64,000 nt of DNA from Pectobacterium punjabense (GTDB lineage: Bacteria; Pseudomonadota; Gammaproteobacteria; Enterobacterales; Enterobacteriaceae): the NCBI RefSeq assembly GCF_012427845.1, contig NZ_CP038498.1, forward strand, positions 1,860,001 to 1,924,000, given 5' to 3'. Position numbers and translations under genes: made by a program. This document shows positions 9,677-19,279 of the stretch, piece by piece. Within the stretch, counting starts at the first letter, position 1. Each line of letters begins with the position of its first letter. The notes beneath the pieces are model-generated. The model worked only from the letters and a program-made list of their open reading frames with translations. It did no database searches and was not told the origin of the DNA.

Positions 9677-9699
9677 AGTCCGGCACGCGGTGCCGGACT
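9677..9699. terminator. Perfect hairpin between convergent dppA-like gene and queH
   Basis: A 10-bp perfect stem (AGTCCGGCAC / GTGCCGGACT) with a 3-base loop, placed between two convergent genes. There is no T run on either side, so it is at best a weak intrinsic terminator, or an RNA 3'-end stabiliser. Confidence 0.55.
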
Positions 9700-9713
9700 C
9701 AAATGTGGCGTAA

Positions 9714-10385
9714 CTATTCGGTTTCATCGCCGTAATACAGCTTACCGATGCGGATAATATCGCGCCCCTGTGATTTGCGATGTTTATTGGAATCGCGCAG
9801 GGAATAAATGCAGCCGCAATACTCCTGTTGATAGAAACGTTCGCGTTTGCTGATTTCGATCATGCGCGACGAGCCGCCGCCTTTGCGCCAGTTGTAATCC
9901 CAATAGGTGATGCCGGGATATTTCTGCGCCGCGTTCTGTCCGCATTCGGTAATCTGCTGCATGTTTTTCCAGCGTGAAATCCCCAGCGAACTGGAAATGA
10001 CGCTAAACCCGTTTTCTGCGGCGTACAGCGCTGTGCGCTCAAAGCGCATATCAAAACACATGGTGCAGCGAATACCGCGTTCCGGTTCCCATTCCATGCC
10101 TTTAGCGCGCTCGAACCAGTTATCCGAATCGTAATCTGCATCAATGAAAGGCACGTTATGCTGTTCGGCGAAGCGGATGTTTTCCTCTTTTCGGATCAGA
10201 TATTCACGCTGCGGGTGGATATTGGGGTTATAAAAGAAAATGGTGTAGTCGATGCCAGAAGCGGTGATGGCTTCCATAACTTCACCAGAGCAGGGCGCAC
10301 AGCAGGAATGCAGCAGCAGTTTGTCTGCGCTGTTGGGTAGTGAAAGCTGCGGGCGTTTAAATTCTGCGGTTTTGACATTCGACAT
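9714..10385 (-). CDS. queH: Epoxyqueuosine reductase QueH
   Basis: A 223-residue DUF208-family protein. Cysteine motifs [13 protein letters not shown] near the N-terminus and [10 protein letters not shown] near the C-terminus are those proposed to hold iron-sulfur and other metal sites in QueH, which reduces epoxyqueuosine to queuosine in tRNA wobble position 34, as a non-homologous substitute for QueG. I chose the ATG at 10385; the open frame extends upstream to 10520, but that part looks unlike the family. The operator or promoter region is shared with divergent dusC, another tRNA-modifying gene. Confidence 0.9.
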   Translation of the reverse strand: MSNVKTAEFKRPQLSLPNSADKLLLHSCCAPCSGEVMEAITASGIDYTIFFYNPNIHPQREYLIRKEENIRFAEQHNVPFIDADYDSDNWFERAKGMEWEPERGIRCTMCFDMRFERTALYAAENGFSVISSSLGISRWKNMQQITECGQNAAQKYPGITYWDYNWRKGGGSSRMIEISKRERFYQQEYCGCIYSLRDSNKHRKSQGRDIIRIGKLYYGDETE

Positions 10386-10594
10386 AAAAAATAGCCACTT
10401 CGTTGTGGTCCGTAAGGACGGTGTCGGTACAAATTCGTCACGAATTATTGATGATATGTTCACAAGAGGCAACCTCATGGCCTGCCCAGCGTTATCTTTC
10501 CCGTTGCGTTCCCCGTACAATACCCCCTAAGATTGCCTGCTTTTTTTGGCCTGAATGGCTGTGATTAACGATCGAATGGTTACCGAGTAGCGTT

Positions 10595-11527
10595 ATGCGT
10601 GTTCTGCTTGCCCCGATGGAAGGGGTTCTCGACTCATTAGTGCGAGAACTGCTGACTGAAGTAAATGATTATGACCTGTGCATCACCGAATTTTTACGCG
10701 TGGTGGATCAGTGCCTGCCAGTGAAATCCTTTTATCGCCTGTGCCCGGAGCTACAGCATGCCAGCCGCACGCCGTCCGGCACGCTGGTGCGCGTACAGTT
10801 ACTGGGGCAATACCCACAGTGGCTGGCGGAGAATGCGGCACGGGCGGTGGAGCTGGGCTCGTATGGTGTCGATCTTAACTGCGGCTGTCCGTCGAAGCTG
10901 GTAAACGGTAGCGGGGGCGGCGCGACGCTGTTAAAAGATCCCGAACTGATTTATCAGGGTGCAAAAGCCATGCGTGAGGCGGTGCCTGCGCATTTGCCTG
11001 TCACGGTGAAAATACGTCTGGGATGGGATTCCGGCGCTCGTCAGTTTGAAATCGCCGATGCGGTGCAGCAGGCGGGCGCGAGCGAACTGGTCGTGCATGG
11101 TCGCACGAAGGAAGACGGTTATAAGGCTGAATGTATTAACTGGCAGGCGATAGGGGAGATTCGCCAGCGCCTGCGGATTCCGGTGATTGCCAACGGTGAA
11201 ATCTGGGACTGGCAGAGTGCACAGGATTGTATGGCAACAACGGGCTGCGATGCGGTGATGATCGGGCGCGGTGCGCTGAATGTACCGAACCTGAGCCGCG
11301 TGATTAAGTATAACGAGCCGCGTATGCCGTGGCCTGAGGTCATGCTGCTGCTACAAAAATATGTGCAGTTGGAAAAGCAGGGCGACACGGGAATGTATCA
11401 CGTCGCGCGCATCAAACAGTGGCTCGGCTATTTGCGTAAAGAGTACGACGACGCCACCGAGTTATTCAGCGAGATTCGCACGTTGAAGACCTCAACGGAT
11501 ATCGCCCGTGTGATTGGTGAGCCATAA
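10595..11527 (+). CDS. dusC: tRNA-dihydrouridine(16) synthase DusC
   Basis: A 310-residue FMN-dependent TIM-barrel enzyme that starts [19 protein letters not shown], as E. coli DusC does. The catalytic-cysteine region NCGCPSK (near residue 95-101) and the FMN-phosphate motif VMIGRGALN are present. It reduces uridine 16 of tRNA D-loops to dihydrouridine. It is divergent from queH across about 210 bases. No operon partner is visible. Confidence 0.97.
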   Translation: MRVLLAPMEGVLDSLVRELLTEVNDYDLCITEFLRVVDQCLPVKSFYRLCPELQHASRTPSGTLVRVQLLGQYPQWLAENAARAVELGSYGVDLNCGCPSKLVNGSGGGATLLKDPELIYQGAKAMREAVPAHLPVTVKIRLGWDSGARQFEIADAVQQAGASELVVHGRTKEDGYKAECINWQAIGEIRQRLRIPVIANGEIWDWQSAQDCMATTGCDAVMIGRGALNVPNLSRVIKYNEPRMPWPEVMLLLQKYVQLEKQGDTGMYHVARIKQWLGYLRKEYDDATELFSEIRTLKTSTDIARVIGEP

Positions 11528-11645
11528 GTGCTCACCGTTTTTCGTCCTTCTGCTCAATTTTAACCCACCTCATCACTCTCCCGCTGGCCTGTACTTTACT
11601 TTACGAATCGGTTGGCGGTATAACACCCCATCTATCTGGAAGTTT

Positions 11646-11653
11646 AGACGTCT
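11646..11653 (+). promoter_or_regulatory. MetJ box (AGACGTCT)
   Basis: A perfect 8-bp consensus met box, AGACGTCT, lies 17 bases before the mmuP start. The adjacent upstream octamer GGAAGTTT matches 5 of 8 positions, as expected for the second, weaker box, because MetJ binds cooperatively to tandem octamers. MetJ with S-adenosylmethionine would repress mmuPM when methionine is plentiful. Confidence 0.85.
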
Positions 11654-11669
11654 ATAATGAAAGGTCATC

Positions 11670-13082
11670 ATGGAACAACACGCACCAGTCACGGAAGGGC
11701 AGTTTAAGCGCACCATGAAAGCTCGCCATTTGGTGATGCTTTCGCTCGGCGGTGTCATCGGTACTGGCCTGTTTTTCAATACGGGCTACATTATTTCCAC
11801 GACGGGCGCGGCTGGGACGCTATTGGCGTATCTGATCGGCGCGCTGGTGGTGTATCTGGTCATGCTGAGTCTGGGGGAGTTGTCTGTCGCCATGCCAGAG
11901 ACTGGGGCATTCCATGTGTATGCGTCCCGCTATCTCAGCCCGGCAACAGGCTATACCGTGGCGTGGCTATATTGGCTGACGTGGACGGTCGCGCTCGGTT
12001 CCAGCCTGACCGCTGCTGGTTTTTGTATGCAGTATTGGTTTCCACAGGTACCAGTCTGGACCTGGTGCCTGCTGTTTTGTGTGTTGATCTATTTGCTGAA
12101 CGTTGTGTCGTCTCGCTTCTTTGCCGAAGGGGAGTTCTGGTTCTCCATCGTTAAAGTGGTCACGATTCTCGCCTTTATCGTGCTCGGTGCGGGTGCGATG
12201 TTTGGCTTTATTCCGATGCAGGATGGTTCTCCCGCCCCGTTCTTCCAGAATATTACGGCGTCCGGCTGGTTCCCCTACGGCGGCTTGCCGATCTTGATGA
12301 CGATGGTAGCGGTCAACTTTGCTTTCTCCGGTACGGAACTGATCGGTATCGCGGCGGGAGAGACTGAGAATCCGCACAAGGTTGTGCCGATGGCGATTCG
12401 TACGACCGTTGCGCGACTGGTGATCTTCTTTCTGGGGACGGTATTGGTTCTGGCGGCGCTCATTCCGATGGAAGAGGCCGGTATCGCCAAAAGCCCATTT
12501 GTGCTGGTGTTTGAAAAAATAGGTATTCCCTACGCCGCTGACATTTTTAATTTCGTGATTTTGACGGCGATCCTGTCCGCGGCTAACTCAGGGCTATATG
12601 CCTCGGGGCGTATGCTGTGGTCGTTGTCCAACGAAGGCACGTTACCGCGCCGTTTTTCTCGCCTGACGCGTCGTGGTATTCCGCTTTTTGCCATTTCCGT
12701 CAGTATGCTGGGCGGGCTGCTGGCGCTATTTTCCAGCGTGATCGCGCCGGATACCGTCTATGTGGCACTGTCCGCGATTTCCGGTTTTGCCGTGGTGGCG
12801 GTGTGGTTGAGTATTTGTGCCTCGCACTATATGTTTCGCCGCCATCATGTCCGTGCCGGGAAATCCCTTTCCGACCTGCAATATCGCGCACCCTGGTTCC
12901 CGATAACACCGATTTTGGGATTCCTGCTCTGTCTGCTGGCCTGCGTCGGGCTGGCGTTTGACCCAAGCCAGCGGATTGCACTGTGGTGTGGAATTCCATT
13001 TGTCGCGCTGTGCTACGGTGCTTATTATTTCACGCAGTCAATGAAGAAGCGTGGATTAACGGGAGTGGAAGACATTGCGTAA
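11670..13082 (+). CDS. mmuP: S-methylmethionine permease
   Basis: A 470-residue amino acid-polyamine-organocation permease with twelve hydrophobic segments. Long stretches match E. coli MmuP as I recall it ([60 protein letters not shown]). It imports S-methylmethionine, an abundant plant metabolite, which the next gene converts to methionine. The stop codon overlaps mmuM. A MetJ box lies directly upstream. For a plant-associated bacterium this is a direct host-nutrient route. Confidence 0.96.
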   Translation: MEQHAPVTEGQFKRTMKARHLVMLSLGGVIGTGLFFNTGYIISTTGAAGTLLAYLIGALVVYLVMLSLGELSVAMPETGAFHVYASRYLSPATGYTVAWLYWLTWTVALGSSLTAAGFCMQYWFPQVPVWTWCLLFCVLIYLLNVVSSRFFAEGEFWFSIVKVVTILAFIVLGAGAMFGFIPMQDGSPAPFFQNITASGWFPYGGLPILMTMVAVNFAFSGTELIGIAAGETENPHKVVPMAIRTTVARLVIFFLGTVLVLAALIPMEEAGIAKSPFVLVFEKIGIPYAADIFNFVILTAILSAANSGLYASGRMLWSLSNEGTLPRRFSRLTRRGIPLFAISVSMLGGLLALFSSVIAPDTVYVALSAISGFAVVAVWLSICASHYMFRRHHVRAGKSLSDLQYRAPWFPITPILGFLLCLLACVGLAFDPSQRIALWCGIPFVALCYGAYYFTQSMKKRGLTGVEDIA

Positions 13083-14010
13083 AAATACGGTGACCGACAT
13101 GCTGGCGACGGCATCAACGATTGTGCTGGACGGTGCGCTGGCGACCGAACTGGAAGCGCGCGGCTGTGATTTAACGGACCCTCTGTGGTCGGCGAAAGTG
13201 CTGGTGGAAAATCCGGCACTGATTTATCAGGTACACCTCGACTATTTCAAAGCCGGGGCGCAGTGCGCGATTACCGCCAGTTATCAGGCGACGCCGCAAG
13301 GATTTAAGGCGCGTGGGTATAGCGAAGCGGAATCGTTGATGCTGATTGCCAAAAGCGTACAGTTGGCGGCGCAGGCACGGGATGATTATCGCCGTGACAA
13401 CCCGCAGGCTGGAACGCTGCTGGTGGCTGGATCAGTCGGGCCGTACGGTGCCTATCTGGCGGATGGTTCAGAATATCGTGGCGACTATCAGTTACCGCAG
13501 GCTGACATGATGGCGTTTCATCGCCCGCGTCTAGCGGCGCTGCATGACGCGGGGGCGGATTTGTTGGCCTGCGAGACGCTGCCGTCTTTTGCGGAAATAG
13601 AGGCGCTGATTGCGTTGTTGGCCGAATTCCCTCAGGCGCAAGCCTGGTTTTCTTTCACGCTGCGTGACAGTGAACACCTCAGCGACGGTACGCCATTACG
13701 CACCGTGCTGGAACGCGTTAACGCCTGTTCGCAGGTGGTTGCCGTGGGCATCAACTGTATTGCGCTGGAGAATGTGACGCCAGCGCTGACGCACCTGTCT
13801 TCGCTGACGAATTTGCCTTTGGTGGTTTATCCCAATTCCGGCGAGCAGTATGATGCGGTAACCAAAACCTGGAGCAGCACTCATGATGCCGCATGCTCGC
13901 TGACGGCGTATCTACCCGAGTGGCAAGCGGCAGGGGCACGTCTGATTGGCGGCTGTTGCCGAACCACGCCTGCTGATATCACCGATATTGCACGCTGCTG
14001 TCAGCACTAA
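13075..14010 (+). CDS. mmuM: Homocysteine S-methyltransferase
   Basis: A 311-residue zinc-dependent methyltransferase that moves a methyl group from S-methylmethionine to homocysteine, giving two methionines. Zinc-binding cysteines are visible in GINCIAL and in GGCCRTTP near the C-terminus. The start is a TTG at 13075 overlapping the mmuP stop by 8 bases: it has GGAGTGGA upstream and gives 15 residues before the [15 protein letters not shown] block, the same spacing as in E. coli MmuM. The alternative ATG at 13099 would cut eight residues. Confidence 0.95.
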   Translation: MRKNTVTDMLATASTIVLDGALATELEARGCDLTDPLWSAKVLVENPALIYQVHLDYFKAGAQCAITASYQATPQGFKARGYSEAESLMLIAKSVQLAAQARDDYRRDNPQAGTLLVAGSVGPYGAYLADGSEYRGDYQLPQADMMAFHRPRLAALHDAGADLLACETLPSFAEIEALIALLAEFPQAQAWFSFTLRDSEHLSDGTPLRTVLERVNACSQVVAVGINCIALENVTPALTHLSSLTNLPLVVYPNSGEQYDAVTKTWSSTHDAACSLTAYLPEWQAAGARLIGGCCRTTPADITDIARCCQH

Positions 14011-14026
14011 ATAGGGGGATGTCGTG

Positions 14027-14575
14027 ATGGACAATGAGGTGAACCTACAGCATGTGTATGCGCTTGCCAGACAGCGTGTCGCACCGGATATTCCGGTGAC
14101 GGTGCTCTGTATTGGTGAACAGCAGACGACTGTCATTTGCGGGGCGGCATCACAACCGTCGGCAATTCTGCAACTGACCATCGGTTTTGACAAAACAGCG
14201 GCGACGTTTTTCAAGCATCTTCCCCCGACGCCAGATGAGATGGAATTAGCGATCATGGCGGTAGAAGATGAGGTGACGCGTATTCGGCACGACATCCCTG
14301 CGAATTCCGCTTTGTTCTCTTTCGACCCTGCATTGGAGACAATCGCACAGATTTCTGGAGCAGAAGAAGAGGATGGCGGATGGCGGCTGCCGCAGGATGA
14401 TATGGAACGAACATTTAAACGTCTGGAACGTGTCATGCTAGGGAGCCCGGCTAGCTGGGAAGGCATTCCGCTAGAAAACGCTTTTTCCGCCCGGTTGCTT
14501 ATTTTGCGTGAGTTTATGCACCATCACGGCTTCGATTCTGCACTGATCTTGCTGTTACCTGCGGTTGCTGCGTGA
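14027..14575 (+). CDS. Conserved hypothetical protein in the mmuPM operon
   Basis: A 182-residue acidic protein that I do not recognise. It has no signal peptide or membrane segment. Alternating beta-like and helical segments are suggested (VTVLCIGEQQTTVICGAA, then long helices with EDEVTRIRHDIP and DDMERTFKRLERVML). It begins 16 bases after mmuM, with AGGGGG upstream, and ends just before a terminator, so it is very probably co-transcribed with mmuPM. A GTG at 14024 is an alternative start. A role in methionine or methyl metabolism is only an inference from position. Confidence 0.7.
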   Translation: MDNEVNLQHVYALARQRVAPDIPVTVLCIGEQQTTVICGAASQPSAILQLTIGFDKTAATFFKHLPPTPDEMELAIMAVEDEVTRIRHDIPANSALFSFDPALETIAQISGAEEEDGGWRLPQDDMERTFKRLERVMLGSPASWEGIPLENAFSARLLILREFMHHHGFDSALILLLPAVAA

Positions 14576-14613
14576 AGAACTAGCGGTTTTTTCTTTCTCA
14601 GCTACTATTAACG

Positions 14614-14652
14614 GCGGTCAGCGTCCAGTGCGATTCTGACCGCATTTTTTTC
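14614..14652 (+). terminator. Rho-independent terminator of the mmu operon
   Basis: Stem GCGGTCAG / CTGACCGC with a loop of about 13 bases, followed by ATTTTTTT. It ends the mmuP-mmuM-unknown operon. Confidence 0.88.
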
Positions 14653-14948
14653 TGGAAAATTATCGGTGGATAGTCGCGCTTCTGCATGTCTTGGTAGGGA
14701 TGGTGCGTGGGTCTCCGGCGTTGTAAGGTAATAACACGATAATATTATCGCGGTGATAGGGACGTAGGGTGTTAATCCAAGGAGGGTGAGAGGACGGCCA
14801 TTTGGCCATATTATGTTACCTGTATGATCTATTTTACGGATGACTGAATCATTATTTTCTTGAATTTCCGCATGGCAGCGTAATAACGCGCTGAACGATG
14901 TGGCGGAGAGTCAATGTTATTTCAGGGAATCCAGTGAGGGGAAAGAAC
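14653..14948. other. Intergenic region upstream of cyaB
   Basis: No gene is seen. The region holds a perfect 14-bp palindrome CGATAATATTATCG (14737-14750) and a small dyad GGCCATTTGGCC near 14801. Either could be an operator for cyaB, but nothing identifies the protein that would bind. Confidence 0.5.
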
Positions 14949-15491
14949 ATGGTTGAACATTTCACAGGGAAATATGAAGTTGAACTTAAATTTCGTATCG
15001 ACGATATAGCCGTTTTTAGAAATACGCTTTTTAGTCTTCACCCAGAAGCTTTCGTCTTTGAAAATAAAGAACATGATATTTATTACGATGACTCAGAGAA
15101 GCGACTACGGCAGCAAAATATCAAAATGCTGGTGCGCCGCATGGAGCCATCGGGGATAAAACTTTGGATTGTTAAAGGGCCGGGAGCCGATCGTTGCGAA
15201 GCGGTTAACGTCGAAGCCTTTGAAAAAACTGACAGTATGTTACAGACGTTAGGGTATCAGCCCTTGTTTGAAATTCATAAAATCCGCAGCATCTATTTTT
15301 TAAACGCCTTCCATATTACCCTCGATTATATTGAATCACTTGGGTATTTTGTCGAAATATCCGTGATGACCGATGATGAAACTCAGTTGAAAGCACTCAG
15401 AGATCGGTGTATAGAGTGTGCATTACGGCTTCAGTTGTCATTGGATAATATTGAAACGAAATCTTATTACCAATTATTAGGTTTTAACTGA
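14949..15491 (+). CDS. cyaB: Class IV adenylate cyclase (CYTH domain)
   Basis: A 180-residue CYTH-domain protein. The signature ExExK is at residues 10-14 (EVELK), followed by alternating charged strands (DIYYDD, KMLVRRM, LWIVKGP, RSIYFLNAFHITLDY, YFVEIS), the beta-tunnel of class IV cyclases such as those of Aeromonas and Yersinia. It would make cAMP from ATP in the cytoplasm. I chose the ATG at 14949, with AGGGGAAAG upstream, over one at 14898. Enterobacteria normally make cAMP with the unrelated CyaA. Thiamine-triphosphatase activity is a possible alternative for this fold. Confidence 0.82.
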   Translation: MVEHFTGKYEVELKFRIDDIAVFRNTLFSLHPEAFVFENKEHDIYYDDSEKRLRQQNIKMLVRRMEPSGIKLWIVKGPGADRCEAVNVEAFEKTDSMLQTLGYQPLFEIHKIRSIYFLNAFHITLDYIESLGYFVEISVMTDDETQLKALRDRCIECALRLQLSLDNIETKSYYQLLGFN

Positions 15492-15551
15492 TTGTTCTTT
15501 TTTGGTTATTGAATTGTTGCTTTTATTGTTTTATTTACATAGGGAAAAATG

Positions 15552-15908
15552 ATGAAAAAATCTATTCCGGCGGTGCTGGCCACGGTGGTGATGGCTTTTT
15601 CTTTGTCCGTTCATGGCAGTAATGTGGCGCAATATAAAGACGGCACCTACATCGGTAAAGCACAGGGTAAGGCGGCAGAGGTTGAAGTGACGGTCAGCAT
15701 CAAAGATGGGAAGATCGCCAATGCTGAAGTGCTCAAGCATGGCGATACCGAGGCGATGATGCTGAGCGCGACCGATCAAATTGTGCCGGAGCTTCTTGAG
15801 AAGCAGGATATTAACAAAGTGGATGCGGTAACGGGTGCCACATTATCAAGCCAGGGCGTAATTAATGCGGTGAAACAGGCGCTAGAACAGGCAAAAGTCA
15901 CACCGTGA
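15552..15908 (+). CDS. Secreted FMN-binding domain protein
   Basis: A 118-residue protein with a clear signal peptide (KKSIPAVLATVVMAFSLSVHG) and a single FMN_bind domain. The motif DAVTGATLSS (about residues 93-102) is the family flavinylation site, in which FMN is attached through phosphoester to the Thr of GAT by ApbE. Relatives include RnfG and NqrC. It would act as a small periplasmic electron carrier. I prefer the second of two adjacent ATGs because its distance from AGGGA is normal. A small membrane protein follows 61 bases later and may be its partner. Confidence 0.85.
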   Translation: MKKSIPAVLATVVMAFSLSVHGSNVAQYKDGTYIGKAQGKAAEVEVTVSIKDGKIANAEVLKHGDTEAMMLSATDQIVPELLEKQDINKVDAVTGATLSSQGVINAVKQALEQAKVTP

Positions 15909-15969
15909 TTGAACACAACGTGACTATCATCACTCATAAAGGCATCGTTGATAAAGGAATCGCATTGCC

Positions 15970-16479
15970 GTGGAAAACCTGCTGATTATTCTGCGCCACA
16001 CGCCTTATTGGGTGTGGGCTATTTTGGGTTACCTGATTTATGTTGGTGTAAAAGCCAGCCAGCCGAGGCGACAATCCCTGGCGCAGATGTTAGTCGTGCC
16101 AGTGGTGTTTATAGTGTGGGGTATTAGCTCGATTTTTCACACGCTAATGCTCCCGCTTGCGGCGGCGAGCGGGTTTCTACTGATGCTGATGGGTGGACTG
16201 GGTATGGGGTGGATGTGGGGGAAGACCTCTGGAATCTACTTGCCGGAATCACGCTGTTTTCAACGCACGGGTTCGTGGTGGCCGTTGATCTTGATGCTAA
16301 TGACGTTTTTCTCTCGCTTCTATTTTGCCGTCCAATTGGCGTACTTTCCGACATTGGCTCACGATCTTGCGTTCTGCCTGTTTTCCGGCGCGGCGAGCGG
16401 GATGACTGCCGGGATATTCAGCGGTGTCAGCCTGCGTTTGCTTAGCCAGATGCGCAAAATAAGACCGTCTCTGACATAA
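15970..16479 (+). CDS. Small multi-pass membrane protein (DUF6622-like)
   Basis: A 169-residue inner-membrane protein with about five hydrophobic segments (WVWAILGYLIYVGVKAS, LVVPVVFIVWGISSIF, LPLAAASGFLLMLMGG and others). I recall a domain of unknown function with this pattern but cannot assign an activity. The start is a GTG with AAGGA upstream. It lies 61 bases after the FMN-binding protein in the same direction, so an operon and a joint role in membrane redox are possible but unproven. Confidence 0.65.
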   Translation: MENLLIILRHTPYWVWAILGYLIYVGVKASQPRRQSLAQMLVVPVVFIVWGISSIFHTLMLPLAAASGFLLMLMGGLGMGWMWGKTSGIYLPESRCFQRTGSWWPLILMLMTFFSRFYFAVQLAYFPTLAHDLAFCLFSGAASGMTAGIFSGVSLRLLSQMRKIRPSLT

Positions 16480-16629
16480 TGCTATAAAAAACAGTATGTT
16501 GATGAAATCGTTTGTCAAAATTTGTCACAAAGCTTTTTCTGCTGCATGAGTGCGTGGGGAGAGGCGGTAAATTATAATGCCGATGCCTATCCCTTTCATT
16601 TAACAGAATTCTGTTTAAGTTATTGAAGA

Positions 16630-17577
16630 ATGACTAAAAATTTTAAGCTTTCTCTTTTTGGCCTGTTGGTACTGTCAACCCATGCTGTGATGTTGCCTCA
16701 GGCTGTGGCGAAAGCGCCGACGTATTCCGCAGGCAGCGCGCATCAGGAAATTGCTTCTGGTAGCGCGATGGTGGTGGATTTGAGTGATAACCATATTCTT
16801 TATTCCAGCAATCCTGACGTCGTTGTGCCGATCGCGTCGGTGACGAAGCTGATGACAGCGCTGGTGGTGCTGGATGCCAATCTGCCGCTGGATGAAATTA
16901 TCTCTGTCGATATCAGCCAGACGAAAGAAATGAAAGGGGTGTACTCGCGCGTTCGTCTGAACAGTGAGATCAGCCGCCGTGATATGTTGCTACTGGCGCT
17001 GATGTCATCCGAAAACCGCGCGGCGGCCAGTCTGGCGCACCACTATCCGGGCGGCTATCAGGCGTTTATCCGTGCGATGAATGCCAAAGCCCGTGCACTC
17101 GGTATGGCACACACGCGTTATGTCGAGCCAACTGGCTTGTCTATTAATAATGTGTCGACCGCCCGCGATCTTACCAAGCTCCTGATTGCCAGCAAGCAAT
17201 ATCCATTACTGAGCCAGCTCAGCACGACACAGGAAAAAACGGCGACGTTCACCCATCCGGCGTACAGCCTGCCATTCAGAAATACTAATCATCTGGTCTA
17301 TAAAGCGGATTGGAGCATTCAGCTCACCAAAACGGGCTTTACGAATCAGGCCGGGCATTGTCTGGTGATGCGTACGGTCATTAATCAACGACCTGTTGCG
17401 CTGGTGGTGTTGGATGCATTCGGTAAATACACGCACTTTGCGGATGCTAACCGCCTGCGTAAGTGGATTGAAACCGGTAAGGTTAGCGAGGTGCCCGCCG
17501 CCGCGTTGAGCTATAAGAAACAAAAATCGCTGGCTTCTCGCCAACCGCAGAGCATGGCGAATATCGATACCGAATAA
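16630..17577 (+). CDS. pbpG: D-alanyl-D-alanine endopeptidase (PBP7)
   Basis: A 315-residue low-molecular-mass penicillin-binding protein. A signal peptide (ends near AVAKA) precedes an S11 peptidase domain with SVTK (Ser70, Lys73), SEN (127-129) and KTG (234-236). PbpG cleaves D-Ala-meso-diaminopimelate cross-links in periplasmic peptidoglycan. It stands alone, with its own terminator. Confidence 0.96.
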   Translation: MTKNFKLSLFGLLVLSTHAVMLPQAVAKAPTYSAGSAHQEIASGSAMVVDLSDNHILYSSNPDVVVPIASVTKLMTALVVLDANLPLDEIISVDISQTKEMKGVYSRVRLNSEISRRDMLLLALMSSENRAAASLAHHYPGGYQAFIRAMNAKARALGMAHTRYVEPTGLSINNVSTARDLTKLLIASKQYPLLSQLSTTQEKTATFTHPAYSLPFRNTNHLVYKADWSIQLTKTGFTNQAGHCLVMRTVINQRPVALVVLDAFGKYTHFADANRLRKWIETGKVSEVPAAALSYKKQKSLASRQPQSMANIDTE

Positions 17578-17586
17578 GAGACTGAT

Positions 17587-17614
17587 CCCTTCCCGTGTCC
17601 GGGAGGGGCGTTTT
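17587..17614 (+). terminator. Rho-independent terminator after pbpG
   Basis: Stem CCCTTCCCG / CGGGAGGGG with a very short loop, then CGTTTT. It separates pbpG from the convergent GST gene. Confidence 0.8.
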
Positions 17615-17643
17615 GACGGTGGCCGAAAGGGTCACCGATTGCG

Positions 17644-18330
17644 TTAGGCGCGCGCGCGAAAATCCTCTACCACTTCACCTGCATTTGTTACCTCTTCCTC
17701 GTGTGCGGCTTCGCGCCAGGTTTCAGCTAGGGCGTCTTGTAGCCATTGCTGCATCGCGGGCAATGCCAACAAGTGCTCGCAGTAAGCGGCGGCTTCCGGT
17801 GAGACGGTAAGCTGATAGGTTTTGATACGGAAAACGACGGGGGCAAAAAACGCGTCTACCGCTGAAAATTGTTTCCCCGCTAAAAACGGCCCGCCAAATC
17901 GTGTTAATCCTTCCTGCCATAGCTCAGAGATACGCGTAATGTCGCTGCTGAGAGCAGGAGATATCTCGTTCAGCTTGACGCGCACGCCGCAGCTCATGGC
18001 GCAGGTATTGCGCAGTGTGGTAAAGCCGGAATGCATTTCGGCGGCGGCACAGCGAGCCCAGGCACGGGTTTTGGCATCAGCAGGCCAGATGTCGGGGTGC
18101 TGTTCAGCCAGATACTCGGTAATCGCCAATGAATCCCAGACGGTGGTTTCGCCATCGATCAGGCAGGGGACTTTTGCCGTCGGTGAAAAAGCCTTAAACG
18201 CTGGCTGTGCCATGCCCGGCGCAAAAACAACCTGCTTCTCCTCGAAAGGAACCGACAGCGTTTTCAACAGTACCCACGGGCGTAACGACCAGGATGAATA
18301 GTTCTTATTGGCGATGTACAACTGATACAT
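17644..18330 (-). CDS. Glutathione S-transferase family protein
   Basis: A 228-residue protein with an N-terminal thioredoxin-like GST domain (NYSSWSLRPWVLLK, KVPCLIDGETTVWDSLAI: the cis-proline and SNAIL-like glutathione site) and an all-helical C-terminal domain. Such enzymes conjugate or reduce electrophiles with glutathione in the cytoplasm. I chose the ATG at 18330; upstream in-frame codons to 18468 do not look like the family. The substrate is unknown. Nothing nearby suggests a pathway. Confidence 0.88.
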   Translation of the reverse strand: MYQLYIANKNYSSWSLRPWVLLKTLSVPFEEKQVVFAPGMAQPAFKAFSPTAKVPCLIDGETTVWDSLAITEYLAEQHPDIWPADAKTRAWARCAAAEMHSGFTTLRNTCAMSCGVRVKLNEISPALSSDITRISELWQEGLTRFGGPFLAGKQFSAVDAFFAPVVFRIKTYQLTVSPEAAAYCEHLLALPAMQQWLQDALAETWREAAHEEEVTNAGEVVEDFRARA

Positions 18331-18477
18331 GTCTGAGGCTCCTTGCATTAGCGAAGCCTTAGCATTAGCACGAAAGACGGTAGAAATCACCCTGCATTTA
18401 CCCACCCGTGTAGCGAGTAGAACAATCCGGTTTGAGGCCAGCGATGAACTACAGGAAAGGTGTTTCATCGCGGTTCA

Positions 18478-19248
18478 TCAGGCGATGATAACCTGCTGGC
18501 AATGCCTCTGGAGTAACGAGAGTTCGGGTTTGTCTGCGCTAAGCGTATCAGTCACGATCATGTCGATTTCCTGCATGGTGGCATAGACCACGCGGCTCGT
18601 GATGCCAATCTTGCTGTGATCTGCGAGGATAATTCGCGTTCTGGCATGTTGCACCATCGATCGGGCAATTGCCGCTTCGTGGTGAGCAAAACTGGTCGCG
18701 CCAGAGGTCGCATCCACTCCAACAGGAGAGAGGATCGCCACGTCGGCGCGGTAGCGTTCCAGTTCATTGATTGTGATATCGCCGCTGGTTGCCTGTGCTG
18801 AGGCTCCCATGTATCCACCGAGTAGTATCACGCTATGTTGTGCGACAGACTCCGTGGCGGTAAGTTTCTGCGCGACGGTGAGACTGTTGGTAATCACCGT
18901 CATTCCCGGCATGGAAAGCAGTTCGTCGGCGAACAGAGAGGTGGTGCTACCTGCGTCGATAAACAGCGTTTGCCCGGCCTGTAGCTGTTGTACCGCCGCA
19001 CGGGCAATCGCCTGTTTTTCTTTTTCACGCACGGTATTGCGAATGGACAACGGTGGTTCCGGCTCTTCCGTTGTGGCTACGATCCCACCATGAACGCGGC
19101 GTAACGCCCCTGCCGCTTCCAGCTTGAGAATATCGCGTCGTACGGTTTCGCGCGAAACACCAAGATGTTGAATAATCTTCTCGGTGCTCACCCGGTTTAA
19201 TGTTGAGAGCAGGGCCTGTATGCGATGTAACCGCGTTTCTTCTAACAT
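18478..19248 (-). CDS. DeoR-family transcriptional regulator
   Basis: A 256-residue repressor-type protein: N-terminal winged helix-turn-helix (VSTEKIIQHLGVSRETVRRD, about residues 20-39) and a C-terminal sugar-phosphate-isomerase-like sensor domain (DAGSTTSLFADEL, ITNSLTVAQKL, LLGGYM). It begins 31 bases after the permease gene of the aminoethylphosphonate-type importer and is probably the last gene of that operon. Most DeoR members sense phosphorylated metabolites, which fits a phosphorylated substrate. The 11-bp inverted repeat at 23294-23331 is a candidate operator. Confidence 0.88.
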   Translation of the reverse strand: MLEETRLHRIQALLSTLNRVSTEKIIQHLGVSRETVRRDILKLEAAGALRRVHGGIVATTEEPEPPLSIRNTVREKEKQAIARAAVQQLQAGQTLFIDAGSTTSLFADELLSMPGMTVITNSLTVAQKLTATESVAQHSVILLGGYMGASAQATSGDITINELERYRADVAILSPVGVDATSGATSFAHHEAAIARSMVQHARTRIILADHSKIGITSRVVYATMQEIDMIVTDTLSADKPELSLLQRHCQQVIIA

Positions 19249-19279
19249 AGCTGTCCATTCGTTAATGTTGTGACACCGG

